Part shown: piece by piece, positions 1 to 8,144 of the stretch
Numbering within the stretch: position 1 is the first letter of the stretch
Layout of the letters: each line of letters opens with the position of its first letter
From: Magnetococcales bacterium
Lineage (GTDB): Bacteria; Pseudomonadota; Magnetococcia; Magnetococcales; DC0425bin3
DNA length: 38,574 nt
Reading direction: 5' to 3'
Assembly: GCA_015231175.1 (NCBI GenBank)
Contig: JADGBZ010000031.1
Span: 1-38,574 of the forward strand
Translations under genes and position numbers: made by a program
The notes under the pieces: generated by a model
Seen by the model: the letters and a program-made list of their open reading frames with translations, nothing else
Databases searched by the model: none
What the model was told of the DNA's origin: nothing

Positions 1-138
1 AACATGGAAACCTCGTGTGGATTCTACCAGATAAACCAAGTTGGGACACTACCCGTAAACCCTTTGCACCTTACCGTGAATACAACTCCTTCCTGGGTGC
101 CCGTTTGGCCAGAACGCCGTGATGGAGCAGTGAAGTTG

Positions 139-3100
139 TCAATCCCTTGAGATGTGCGTCCTGGAGACAACCACTTCCCGCCACTCCCCCCCTGCCAAAG
201 GAAAATAGAGACCAAGCCGCAAGGGCCGTTCGTCCATCGCGCCCATGAGTGTGGCATAGGTTTCCATCTGTTTCCGGTAACGCTGTTGTTCCCGGTCCAG
301 GAATGCCGCCAAGTCGCCACCGGCATGCCGGCCTGTCTTGAAGTCGATGATCCAACGTGTGCCAGAATCGACAAAAGTCCGATCCAATACGACACGTTGG
401 ATGCGTCCTGCACAACGGCCCGTCAGGGCCATCTCGGACTGGGCCTCCGCATGGCGCTCCAGGATCCAGCGGCCACGGGAATCGGCAAGGGTTGTCGTCA
501 AGGCCTGGATGGTCAATTGGGTCGCCGACGCGATCTCCTCTGGCATCACGCCCAGTTGGGTCAACTGGGCGGCAAAACGACCCTTCATGGCCTGAACCCG
601 CCCAACCGGCCATGCCGTGATCCCTTCCCGGGCCATGCGGTGCAACCAGCGATGCACCGCGATGCCCACCAAACGAACACTCTCACCCGCCCAACTGAAG
701 ATCAGGTTCTCCTCCTCTCCCTGCACGGTTGCGGAAACCGTCGTACCCACAAGGCCTGGCAGGGGATCCGGCATGTGCCATGTTGCCGGAAGACGCCGCA
801 TCGCCGGGGGAGATGCGGAAAGATTTTCCAATGGCCGACCTGGAGAAGAGGAGACCATATCCGACCCATCCATCCGGGTGGCGGCCATGACCCTCTCCGG
901 GCTCTCCGCCATGAAAGCCTGTTGCACGACCGGCCATAACAAGTGCAGGAAGGATCCCTGGGGTGGAGATTTGTCCGGCTCCACATCACCAAACAGGTGC
1001 AACCGACGCCGAGCCCGGGTCGCAGCCACGTAAAGCAGCCGCACCCTCTCCCAACGCTCCTTTTCCTGATCGATTTTGGCCAGAAAGGCGTAAATGGGAT
1101 CCGGGTCGGCCTGATCGGAACGTTTGAGTGGCGCCAGCAACAGCGACTGCCCATCCGGCGCGTCAGGACGCTCCATCCAAAGCAGCAGGCGTGTTGTAGC
1201 ACCACGGGATGTGCGTTGCAGCCCGGGCAGCATGACTGTGTCGAATTCAAGACCCTTGGCTTTATGGATGGTCATCACCTGGATCCGGGCTTCGGGATGC
1301 ACGGGAGCGGCGAACAGTTGCTCCATCCCCTGATCCAGACGCCGAAAATCGGCGAGATCTCCTCCTTTCTCCAGGCCCTCCAGCAGGTTCAAAAAAGCTT
1401 GCGCATCCTCCATCCCTTCCGGGCCGTGACACGTAGCTGGGCCACCCAGGGCATACCAGGTCGCTTCCACCCAACGCCGTAAATTTCCCGCGCCATGATG
1501 AAAACCAACCCGACGGCGCACCTCCATGGCGCGATCCAATACCGTCATGACCCGTGCCAGCCTCTCCCGGTCAGACGCTTCCAACCTGTTGACGAGGTCC
1601 GGATCGTGCAAACGCTCCCAAATGGTTCGGTCATCCCCATGATCGGATGTCGTCAAAAGGTGCAATTCCGGCAGGGTCAGACCACACCAGGGCGCCCGGA
1701 GCACGGCCAGCCAATGAACCCGGTCGGCCAGATGCAACAGCGCCCGGGTCAGGGCAAAAAGATCCTGTACCACCGGTGTTTCTGCCAGCTGCAAAATTTC
1801 CACCGCCTGAAACGGTATGCCCGTTTGGCGCAATGCCGGCACAATGTTGCCCAAATGTTGGCGGGAGCGGACCAGAATCGCGATCGACTCTTCGGGAGAG
1901 TTGCGCAACATCTCCCGGAGCAGGGCCACCACCTGTTCGGCTTCGGATCCAGGGGTATCCGGGGCAGGTATGTGGGTGGTGACCGGCACATGTTCCGATG
2001 CCGGGTGAAACGGGTGGGCGGCAGCAAAGGGGGTCTCGCCTGTCAGAAGATTGCCTTGTGTGGGCATCAGCTTTTGGAAAAGCCTGTTGCACCACTCGAC
2101 CAGCCCGCCGTCCGAACGAAAATTGACCGTTAAATTCCGCACTCCCAGGGGAACACTCCCCAATCCATCCCGTTGGACCTGGAGGAACAAGCCCACCTCC
2201 GCATCCCGAAAGCGATAGATGGATTGCATGGGATCCCCGACCAGAAACAGGGTGCGTCCATCTCCGGGGTGCCAGCCTGCTGTCAACTGTTTCAGGAGGC
2301 GAAACTGGCTCTGGGAGGTGTCCTGGAACTCATCCACGAGAAGGTGGTGGATCCGGTCATCCAGGCGCAAAGCAAGATCAGAGGGGTCATCCTCCCCTCC
2401 CAAGGCACGCCCGGCGGCCATGGCGACCTCGGTAAAGTCCACTTCGGACCGCTCGGAAAAAATGACCCGCAGAGTCGCCGCCGCTCGGGGCAGAAGCTGT
2501 CCCAGTGCCTGCAAAATTTCCCATTGCTGGTCGTTGTAGCGCGGATCCGGCAGTGTTGTGACTCCGTACAGCAGCCGATCCAATCCTGGTGTGGCAGCCA
2601 GGGTATTCAGGAGAGTCATGATCCTGGATTTGTTCTCTTTAAGGCGCTTTTTCTCGGTCGGATTCTTGCCTTCACTCTCCGGGGGAAAGCCCTGCCGCCG
2701 GTCAACCTTTTTTCGCCAGCTTCCGTCGCTGGTCAGAAGCAGAGTCGCCACGCCACGCCACCTGGGCAGATCCTCCGGCGCCGGGGAGGGCATGCCTGCT
2801 GGTGTTTCCCGCCAGGCGGCCAGGGGCGAATTTTCCTGACCTTGCGGCAAGGCCTGGGCGGCGACATGCAGCAGTGCGGGCAGGTCGGCCCGCACCTTCA
2901 TGGGCAGCGCCTCCGCCATTCTCTCCAGATGTTCCTGGACCAGGGTGGCCAGGGCGGATTCCAACTGTTGTCGATTCAGGTGTCCGCCCGGCAGAAAGCG
3001 CAACCACTGGTCGCGTCGTCCCAGAAGGTCTGCCAGCAAGGTCTCGACGCGACCGGGATTGTTGTCCAAATGTTCCAGCAGTCTGGCCATCGGGGAGGCG

Positions 3101-3594
3101 GAAAAATCCTCTTCTTCCAGGTGGGCCAGCACCTCGCGGGCTGCCTGACGGAAAAGGGCCTCTGCTTCCCTGGTATATCCCGAGGGAACGCCCATGCCCG
3201 AAGAGATCGGCATTTGGTGCGCGATGGCGGCACACAAACCATCGATGGTCAAGACGCGCAGGCGGGCCGGATGACGGAGCAAGTTCCAGTGTTGTTGCCG
3301 ATCCCGTGCCAGTGCCTGCCGCGCCAATTCCCAATTCCGACGGGCATAATCGTCTTGCGGAGGGGTGGTGTTCTCTCCCGAGAGCAGCGCTTCCAGGATC
3401 CGATCCTGCATCTCTCCGGCTGCCTTGCGGGTGAAGGTGATCGCCACCACCTCTTCCGGGCGTTCCACACCGGCGAGCAGCCTTAAAAACCGCTGGGTCA
3501 GGATAGCGGTCTTTCCTGACCCAGCCGGAGCCTGAACGATGAAGGAGCGATTCGGATCCAAAACCTCCTCACGAACTTCAGCGTCAGCCAGCAT
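139..3594 (-). CDS. AddA/RecB-like UvrD-family helicase-nuclease (double-strand break repair)
   Basis: A protein of 1151 residues with a superfamily 1 helicase core and a C-terminal RecB-type nuclease. Visible motifs are a Walker A (APAGSGKT, about residues 22-29), the Walker B/motif II DEFQD at 421-425, the motif V region reading TIHKAKGLEFD, and motif VI YVAATRAR at 855-862. Near the C-terminus IIDFKTG, with D1084 and K1086, is the PD-(D/E)XK nuclease core. By family knowledge it would unwind and resect broken DNA ends for RecA loading, together with an AddB-like partner; that partner is probably the protein at 8256-10955. I chose the ATG at 3594 because it lies 4 bases after the stop of the carbonic anhydrase gene and just before conserved sequence; the longer reading frame would run into that gene. 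The pairing of this helicase with the carbonic anhydrase in one transcript is unusual. The family call is firm; AddA versus a RecB-like subgroup is less so. Confidence 0.93.
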   Translation of the reverse strand: MLADAEVREEVLDPNRSFIVQAPAGSGKTAILTQRFLRLLAGVERPEEVVAITFTRKAAGEMQDRILEALLSGENTTPPQDDYARRNWELARQALARDRQQHWNLLRHPARLRVLTIDGLCAAIAHQMPISSGMGVPSGYTREAEALFRQAAREVLAHLEEEDFSASPMARLLEHLDNNPGRVETLLADLLGRRDQWLRFLPGGHLNRQQLESALATLVQEHLERMAEALPMKVRADLPALLHVAAQALPQGQENSPLAAWRETPAGMPSPAPEDLPRWRGVATLLLTSDGSWRKKVDRRQGFPPESEGKNPTEKKRLKENKSRIMTLLNTLAATPGLDRLLYGVTTLPDPRYNDQQWEILQALGQLLPRAAATLRVIFSERSEVDFTEVAMAAGRALGGEDDPSDLALRLDDRIHHLLVDEFQDTSQSQFRLLKQLTAGWHPGDGRTLFLVGDPMQSIYRFRDAEVGLFLQVQRDGLGSVPLGVRNLTVNFRSDGGLVEWCNRLFQKLMPTQGNLLTGETPFAAAHPFHPASEHVPVTTHIPAPDTPGSEAEQVVALLREMLRNSPEESIAILVRSRQHLGNIVPALRQTGIPFQAVEILQLAETPVVQDLFALTRALLHLADRVHWLAVLRAPWCGLTLPELHLLTTSDHGDDRTIWERLHDPDLVNRLEASDRERLARVMTVLDRAMEVRRRVGFHHGAGNLRRWVEATWYALGGPATCHGPEGMEDAQAFLNLLEGLEKGGDLADFRRLDQGMEQLFAAPVHPEARIQVMTIHKAKGLEFDTVMLPGLQRTSRGATTRLLLWMERPDAPDGQSLLLAPLKRSDQADPDPIYAFLAKIDQEKERWERVRLLYVAATRARRRLHLFGDVEPDKSPPQGSFLHLLWPVVQQAFMAESPERVMAATRMDGSDMVSSSPGRPLENLSASPPAMRRLPATWHMPDPLPGLVGTTVSATVQGEEENLIFSWAGESVRLVGIAVHRWLHRMAREGITAWPVGRVQAMKGRFAAQLTQLGVMPEEIASATQLTIQALTTTLADSRGRWILERHAEAQSEMALTGRCAGRIQRVVLDRTFVDSGTRWIIDFKTGRHAGGDLAAFLDREQQRYRKQMETYATLMGAMDERPLRLGLYFPLAGGEWREVVVSRTHISRD

Positions 3595-3598
3595 ACGG

Positions 3599-4291
3599 TT
3601 ACAACCACTCCACCTTGCCGTTCTCGGTGTGATACAAAGCGCCGACAAATTTGACTTTACCCGCCTTTTGCAGATGGTCCAACTCTTCGCTGTGCAGGGT
3701 CAGGTCGGTGATGGATTGCTTGACATTTTCCTTAATGGCATCCAGAACCAATGCGTCCCCGGTCAACTGTTTGGCCTTGGACCGTTCCGCAGCCGGGATG
3801 ATGTTGTCCACCAATTTGGGGATGCTGCCACCGACCTTGTCCCCTTTGATCACCGCTGTTACGGCGCCGCACTTGGTGTGCCCCATGACCACAACCAGAG
3901 CGACGCCCAGGTGACCCGAGCCATATTCGGCGGTGCCGATTTCGTCGGTGTCGGCTACGTTGCCAGCCACGCGGATGACAAACAGATCGCCGATCCCCCG
4001 GTCAAATACGGCTTCGACCGGCACGCGGGAATCCGAGCAGGAGATGATGGTGGCAAAGGGATGCTGACCCGCGTTGGTCTCCGTGATACGTTTGGCCGTC
4101 ATGTTGGGGTGCTCTGGTTTACCCTCGATAAAACGGGCATTCCCTTCTTTGAGCCAGGCCAAGGCCTGTTCGGGGCTGACGCCAGGAGCCGACTCACTGC
4201 TGGCAAAGGAGAGCCGGGAGAGCAGCATGGCTGCCACCCCTGACGAAATGCCGATGAGTGCCTGGCGACGATCAAGTTGATTCTGACACAT
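3599..4291 (-). CDS. beta-class carbonic anhydrase with Tat-like signal peptide
   Basis: A 230-residue beta-carbonic anhydrase, interconverting CO2 and bicarbonate. The zinc ligands and catalytic pair are visible: C85 in the CSDSR motif with D87 and R89, then H138 and C141 in GHTKCG. The N-terminus has a twin arginine (RR at 8-9), then a hydrophobic stretch at about 11-30 and a small-residue cleavage region (FASSESA), so export to the periplasm by the Tat system is likely. I chose the ATG at 4291 because a GAGAGGA ribosome site lies just upstream and the signal peptide begins there; the open frame extends a further 47 codons upstream without any recognisable protein sequence. It is followed after 4 bases by the AddA-like gene, so the two are probably co-transcribed. 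A sigma70-like promoter lies at 4357-4385. Confidence 0.93.
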   Translation of the reverse strand: MCQNQLDRRQALIGISSGVAAMLLSRLSFASSESAPGVSPEQALAWLKEGNARFIEGKPEHPNMTAKRITETNAGQHPFATIISCSDSRVPVEAVFDRGIGDLFVIRVAGNVADTDEIGTAEYGSGHLGVALVVVMGHTKCGAVTAVIKGDKVGGSIPKLVDNIIPAAERSKAKQLTGDALVLDAIKENVKQSITDLTLHSEELDHLQKAGKVKFVGALYHTENGKVEWL

Positions 4292-4592
4292 GGCCTTGTT
4301 TCCTCTCGCGATAAAAATGGGTACATGATCTTCCCAATCCTGTCCGATCATCGCGGAGTATACTGAGTACACCGGGAATAGGCAAAAACTTCCCTCCATG
4401 TGGTCAATATTGCCGGGTTTGGCAAAGAACATTCTACTGTTTGGCAGGCATATGCCTGTGTTTCACGATGCGCCATTTTGGCACGAATATTTCGTTTCCC
4501 GGCAAAGAAGGTCAGGCTTGGAAATCATTTTTTTATCCTGGAAGATTCATTGGCAACCATGTCTATGATTTTCTTTGGAGAAACGACGGTGC
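4292..4592. other. divergent intergenic region with a 14-base palindrome
   Basis: This gap separates the minus-strand carbonic anhydrase from the plus-strand small protein. It contains the putative carbonic anhydrase promoter and a perfect palindrome, CAGGCATATGCCTG, at 4445-4458. The palindrome could be a binding site for a dimeric regulator; there is no second copy that I noticed. The reading frames that cross the gap show no recognisable protein. Confidence 0.5.
4357..4385 (-). promoter_or_regulatory. putative sigma70 promoter of the carbonic anhydrase gene
   Basis: On the minus strand the hexamers TTGCCT (4380-4385) and TATACT (4357-4362) are separated by 17 bases. The match to TTGACA/TATAAT is 4 of 6 and 5 of 6. 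Transcription would start near 4350, giving a leader of about 60 bases before the ATG at 4291. It is a sequence match only. Confidence 0.4.
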
Positions 4593-5189
4593 ATGGTGGC
4601 CATAAGACTGAATTCGGTTTCTTCTGCACCCGCTGCCACCCCCGAGGAGAAGAACAGAATTCGGCAAGGCGGATGGCCTGGCCGGATCTGGTTTCCCCGC
4701 CACCGTTCAGGTTCCGTACCCTCATCCAGTGGACAACCCGAAATCTGGCCCCGATTTTCCTGCCGGGTTGCCATCTCCGCAGCGGGGCGGTTGGTCGCCG
4801 AGATGGCCGACAAGGTCAGTTCCGCCATTCTGGATATGGTGCGTCGGCAGCAGCTGAAGGGCTCGGATATCTACGGCCCGGACGGTCGGCTTCAAACGCC
4901 CTCGACGGCAACCTTGCCTGGGACGCCAGCCACGGGAGATGGTCGGTCGCAAACAGGCGCAACATCAGCGGCAAACTCGATCTGGCCTCTGGCATCCAGC
5001 CGGGTCACCCTTTCCGACGCATCACGTTTGGCCTCCGGTGTCGTGGCCAATCTGACATCGGCGCCGGAACAGCAAGATGATTTTCTTGCACAAATCCGGG
5101 AAGCCGACGAGGAAAAACGCTTTTCAAGCCACGTCCTGGAAGAGGCTCGTCGGCTTGTGCAGGCTTTCATGGCGACGGAAACGTCGTGA
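4593..5189 (+). CDS. hypothetical protein, unrecognised
   Basis: A reading frame of 198 residues that I do not recognise. The first 70 residues are rich in R, W and P and look poorly ordered. Residues from about 65 on look more protein-like: a helix with AAGRLVAEMADKVSSAILDMV, a Ser/Thr/Pro-rich middle, then a charged amphipathic C-terminal helix (DDFLAQIREADEEKRF onward). No signal peptide or membrane segment is visible. The start is uncertain: the ATG at 4593 has a GGAG 12 bases upstream, and an ATG within the AEMADKV stretch is an alternative. Its stop codon lies inside the left arm of a long hairpin that precedes metZ. It is the best coding candidate in this interval, but a competing overlapping frame (4400-5080) exists and it may not be expressed. 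Confidence 0.45.
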   Translation: MVAIRLNSVSSAPAATPEEKNRIRQGGWPGRIWFPRHRSGSVPSSSGQPEIWPRFSCRVAISAAGRLVAEMADKVSSAILDMVRRQQLKGSDIYGPDGRLQTPSTATLPGTPATGDGRSQTGATSAANSIWPLASSRVTLSDASRLASGVVANLTSAPEQQDDFLAQIREADEEKRFSSHVLEEARRLVQAFMATETS

Positions 5190-5258
5190 TACCGGAACCA
5201 GATCTTGACGATTTGCCTTGGGTCAAAAACAAAAAGCCGTTAAGATCGTCCCGGTATC
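5188..5258 (+). promoter_or_regulatory. long hairpin upstream of metZ, possible leader or attenuator
   Basis: Two nested perfect or near-perfect inverted repeats form one stem. The outer arm GATACCGG (5188-5195) pairs with CCGGTATC (5251-5258). The inner arm GATCTTGACG (5201-5210) pairs with CGTTAAGATC (5238-5247) with one G-U. Between them are an internal loop of 5 and 3 bases and an apical loop of 27 bases. It begins in the stop codon of the upstream gene and ends 39 bases before the metZ ATG. No run of T follows, so it is not a standard terminator. It does not match the SAM-I or SAM-II riboswitch consensus as I know them. A role in controlling metZ or protecting RNA is inference. Confidence 0.5.
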
Positions 5259-5297
5259 TCATGGATTTGTTGGCAAACAGACAATGGGGCCGGGCAA

Positions 5298-6509
5298 ATG
5301 GATGATCGGAAGAAGGCATTTCTCAAGGGGTGTGGCGCTGCAACACGCGCCATCCAGGTTGGTCTGCACCAGACCGGAGAACGGGAAAACAGCCCGCCGC
5401 TGTTTTTGACCTCCAGCTACACCTTCGCATCTGCTGCCCAGGCCCAGGCCGTTTTCGCAGATACTGAACCGGGCAATGTTTACAGCCGTTTCACCAACCC
5501 TACTGTCGCCATTTTTGAGGAGCGGATGGCCGATTTGGAGGAGGGGGAAAAGGGCTTGGCCACGGCTTCCGGCATGGCGGCCATCACCATGGCTTTTCTC
5601 TCTCTGCTGTCGGCGGGAGACCATGTCGTTGTGAGTCGGCAGGTGTTTGGCTCCACTTCCAACGTGGTGCAGAATGTCCTTCTGCGTTTGGGCATCCAGG
5701 TCAGTCGGGTCGATCTTTCCGACATCGCCCAATGGCGGACTGCCGTTACCGGGCAAACCCGCATGTTCTTTGTCGAAACCCCGGCCAACCCCACCCTGGA
5801 GATGGTCGATCTGGCCCAGTTGGCGGTGGTGGCCCGTGAGCGGGATATCCTCCTGGTGGTGGACAATGTTTTCAGTACGCCCATCCTGCAACGCCCCCTT
5901 TCCCTGGGTGCCCACTTGGTGGTGCATTCGGCAACGAAATATCTGGACGGTCAGGGACGTGTCCTTGGCGGGGTGGTGGTGGGAAGCAAAAAATTGATCC
6001 AGGAAAAAATTTTCCCTTTCCTGCGCAACACGGGTTCGACCCTTTCGCCGTTCAATGCCTGGGTGTTGTTGAAAGGGGTGGAGACCCTGGCCATCCGCAT
6101 GGAACGCCACTGCGACAATGCCGAAAAGGTGGCCACATTTCTGGACGCACAACCCGCCATTTCCGGCAAGGTCCACTATCCGGGTCTTGTCACCCATCCT
6201 CAACATGAACTCGCTGCACGTCAGATGCGGCGTTTCGGCGCCATTCTTTGCCTGGAATTGGGGAATCAGCGCCGGGCGCACAGGTTTATCGATGCACTGC
6301 AATTGGCCACAATCACGGCCAATCTCGGTGACAGCCGCACCCTGGTGACCCATCCGGCCACCACCACCCATGGGCGCCTGACCCCTCAGGATCGGAAAGC
6401 TGCCGGTGTCACCGATGGTCTGGTGCGGCTCTCCATTGGTCTGGAAGATTCGGAAGATATCATACGCGATCTGGACCAGGCTTTGGCAACACTGGAGTCT
6501 GGTGGCTGA
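5298..6509 (+). CDS. metZ: O-succinylhomoserine sulfhydrylase (MetZ)
   Basis: A 403-residue PLP-dependent enzyme of the Cys/Met metabolism family. It should make homocysteine directly from O-succinylhomoserine and sulfide in methionine synthesis. Diagnostic stretches are the N-terminal ATRAIQVGLHQTGERENSPP, then NVYSRFTNPTVAIFEERMA and the glycine-rich LATASGMAAI. The PLP lysine lies in SATKYLDGQGR. The YSRFTNPT and GQGRVLGG wording fits MetZ better than MetB, MetC or the homocysteine synthase MetY, which is larger. No signal peptide is present, so it is cytoplasmic. The ATG at 5298 has only a weak GGGG upstream. The hairpin at 5188-5258 lies in the leader. Confidence 0.9.
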   Translation: MDDRKKAFLKGCGAATRAIQVGLHQTGERENSPPLFLTSSYTFASAAQAQAVFADTEPGNVYSRFTNPTVAIFEERMADLEEGEKGLATASGMAAITMAFLSLLSAGDHVVVSRQVFGSTSNVVQNVLLRLGIQVSRVDLSDIAQWRTAVTGQTRMFFVETPANPTLEMVDLAQLAVVARERDILLVVDNVFSTPILQRPLSLGAHLVVHSATKYLDGQGRVLGGVVVGSKKLIQEKIFPFLRNTGSTLSPFNAWVLLKGVETLAIRMERHCDNAEKVATFLDAQPAISGKVHYPGLVTHPQHELAARQMRRFGAILCLELGNQRRAHRFIDALQLATITANLGDSRTLVTHPATTTHGRLTPQDRKAAGVTDGLVRLSIGLEDSEDIIRDLDQALATLESGG

Positions 6510-6538
6510 AGCCCTTTTCCCGGCAGCCATCGGGCAGG

Positions 6539-6642
6539 GGTCGCTGCCAAACGCAGATTGAAGCGGGAACCGTTCGACGTGAGCCGCAGAGGTCGCTGCC
6601 GAACGCTGGCTGAAGCGGGGATCGTTCGACGTAAGCCGGAAC
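6539..6642. repeat. 52-base tandem duplication (two copies)
   Basis: Two head-to-tail copies, 6539-6590 and 6591-6642, both start GGTCGCTGCC and share TGAAGCGGG and CGTTCGACGT. By hand alignment about 80 % of positions agree. The pair fills the space between the 3' ends of metZ and the TPR gene. No transposase or coding function is visible. Confidence 0.75.
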
Positions 6643-6648
6643 GGGGTT

Positions 6649-7989
6649 TTATGGGGATGGCTTCGGATGCGGCGCCTGGATGTGGATCAAGGGCGCCGGG
6701 GTCGGAGGGGCAGCCACCCCATCCTGAACAGGCTCGGTTTCCTTGTCCGTCGGTGCAGCGCTGGTTGTTTGCGACTCCAGATGTGGCGCGACCGGGTATT
6801 TGGCCCGCAGGGCCAGAGCACGCTGATGAAACTGCTCTGCGATATCTGGTCGGTTGCGTATGCGCTCGGCTTCGGCCAGGGATGCCATGACCATGGACAG
6901 TTCCGCGCCATGGATGATGCTGGGGGTTTCAAGATGCTCTTGCAGGTTACGAAGAATCTGCAAGGCTTGCTCCAGATCCAGATCGGCCAGGAGATAGTTG
7001 GCCATGAGGATTGAGGCCCGAATGGTCCGCAGATGATCGACTCCCCAGGTCAGTCGTGTGATCGTCAGCAATCTTGCAACGTGGGACTGTCCTTGTCGGC
7101 TCTTTTTTTGCGCCAACAGGTTGGTGGCCAATCTCTCCAAGATGGGCGCCACAGCCGGGTGATCGGTGCCCCACATGTTTTCCGTGATGGCCAGGGCGCT
7201 TTTGAGCAGATCGGCGGCTGGTTCTGGCATGCCCCTGGTATCGTACAAACTGGCCAGTTTCAGCATGATTTCCACCCGTTTCGCATGAAACGGGCCTGGG
7301 GTTTTCATAAAAACCCGCAATGCCTGCGTATGGTCGCGCAGGGCGGCATCCGCCCGACCCTCTTCCTGGGCGATCTCCCCAGCCCAGAACCAGGCCTCAC
7401 CTTTACCAGGCAGGGGAGCATCAAAACGGGCAACGTGGATCGCGGCGGCCTGATCCCGCAGCTCGGTGGGAATCGGAGGGATGGGGGGAGACTTCGGCGG
7501 CATCTTGATCGCGGGTGACGCTTCGGCCAATCCCTGGAGAATTTCTGCCATGAAGAGCGAATGGGGTTGGGAACTCTGTTCTACCAGCTTTTGCGCAAGC
7601 AGATAGCCGGTTCGAGCCGTGGAATACTCTCCCCGACGCAATTCCATGCGCGCCGCACGAAGAACCGCTGCAAGATACAAAGGGTGCTTCTGGCTAACAC
7701 TTTTTTCCAATTGGTCTCGGGCTTGGCGCAAAAGTTCGCCGGCCTGGTCCCATGCCTGACGCCTCTCGAAATGGGCCGCCTCATCCATCTTCACCCAGGC
7801 CGAACGAAGCTGGCTCGATGCATTCATGGGGTCTGAGTTGGCCGCAGCGCGGGAAGAAGGCGCCATGACGAGGAGCCCGATCACCATGAAAGGGAGTAAA
7901 ATGACCGGGGTCCAGGGGGCTGGCTCCCTGGCAGGTCCAGGACGGCGTCCTGGTGGGGTTCGGGGCGAAGCCCTGACAAAGGCTTTCAT
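6649..7989 (-). CDS. secreted tetratricopeptide-repeat protein
   Basis: A 446-residue protein made largely of helical TPR-like repeats from about residue 60 to 400. Examples are the blocks around AVLRAARMELRRGEYSTA, IMLKLASLYDTRGMPEPAADLL and APILERLATNLLAQKKS, of kinesin-light-chain style. The N-terminus has a hydrophobic segment (VILLPFMVIGLLVMAPS, about residues 29-45) followed by SRAAA, so it is probably exported or membrane-anchored. The C-terminal 45 residues are rich in P, T and A. The role is unknown; TPR proteins usually scaffold protein contacts. The ATG at 7989 has an AGGA site upstream. The unusual feature is that residues about 5-27 (RASPRTPPGRRPGP and following) are encoded by a GC-rich hairpin repeat (7907-7976) of a kind otherwise found between genes here. 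A later start at 7887 would avoid it but has no ribosome site. Confidence 0.8.
   Translation of the reverse strand: MKAFVRASPRTPPGRRPGPAREPAPWTPVILLPFMVIGLLVMAPSSRAAANSDPMNASSQLRSAWVKMDEAAHFERRQAWDQAGELLRQARDQLEKSVSQKHPLYLAAVLRAARMELRRGEYSTARTGYLLAQKLVEQSSQPHSLFMAEILQGLAEASPAIKMPPKSPPIPPIPTELRDQAAAIHVARFDAPLPGKGEAWFWAGEIAQEEGRADAALRDHTQALRVFMKTPGPFHAKRVEIMLKLASLYDTRGMPEPAADLLKSALAITENMWGTDHPAVAPILERLATNLLAQKKSRQGQSHVARLLTITRLTWGVDHLRTIRASILMANYLLADLDLEQALQILRNLQEHLETPSIIHGAELSMVMASLAEAERIRNRPDIAEQFHQRALALRAKYPVAPHLESQTTSAAPTDKETEPVQDGVAAPPTPAPLIHIQAPHPKPSP
7907..7976. repeat. GC-rich triple-hairpin repeat, member 1, inside the TPR gene
   Basis: Three successive small hairpins are visible: CCAGGG/CCCTGG (7912-7917 with 7926-7931), the near-palindrome CCAGGACGGCGTCCTGG (7937-7953), and TCGGGGC/GCCCTGA (7960-7976). 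The linker GGTGGGGTTCGGG between the last two recurs, with one change, at 32180-32192. The element lies within the first codons of the TPR gene. Confidence 0.6.
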
Positions 7990-8008
7990 GTCCAGGCTTT
8001 CCTTGCAA

Positions 8009-8023
8009 GGGTGCTGAATAGTT
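8009..8023. repeat. 15-base inverted repeat, left copy
   Basis: GGGTGCTGAATAGTT here is the exact reverse complement of AACTATTCAGCACCC at 10954-10968. The two copies flank the AddB-like gene and its leader, 2.9 kb apart. Confidence 0.7.
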
Positions 8024-8144
8024 GCCAAACTTTCTGAAAACGGTCTGCCCTGGACAATAAACGGCCTCAGGGTACATGCTGCCTGTGGTTGACGCCTCCG
8101 ACCCCTGCCAACCTGAACCAGTATAGGGGGCGCTTTCTTCCATG

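Noticed and set aside
2173-3486. 437-codon plus-strand open frame antisense to the AddA-like gene
   Set aside because: It lies wholly opposite a helicase with clear motifs, and its translation is Q/G/R-rich with no domain, as expected for a shadow frame in GC-rich DNA.
4400-5080. 226-codon plus-strand frame overlapping the unknown protein before metZ
   Set aside because: Its translation is less protein-like than the 4593-5189 frame and it has no ribosome site.
5188-5297. SAM riboswitch before metZ
   Set aside because: The hairpin lacks the conserved core bases of SAM-I and SAM-II as I know them, so I only call it an uncharacterised hairpin.
5259-6530. 423-codon minus-strand open frame opposite metZ
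   Set aside because: It is antisense to a well-conserved enzyme and has no recognisable motif.
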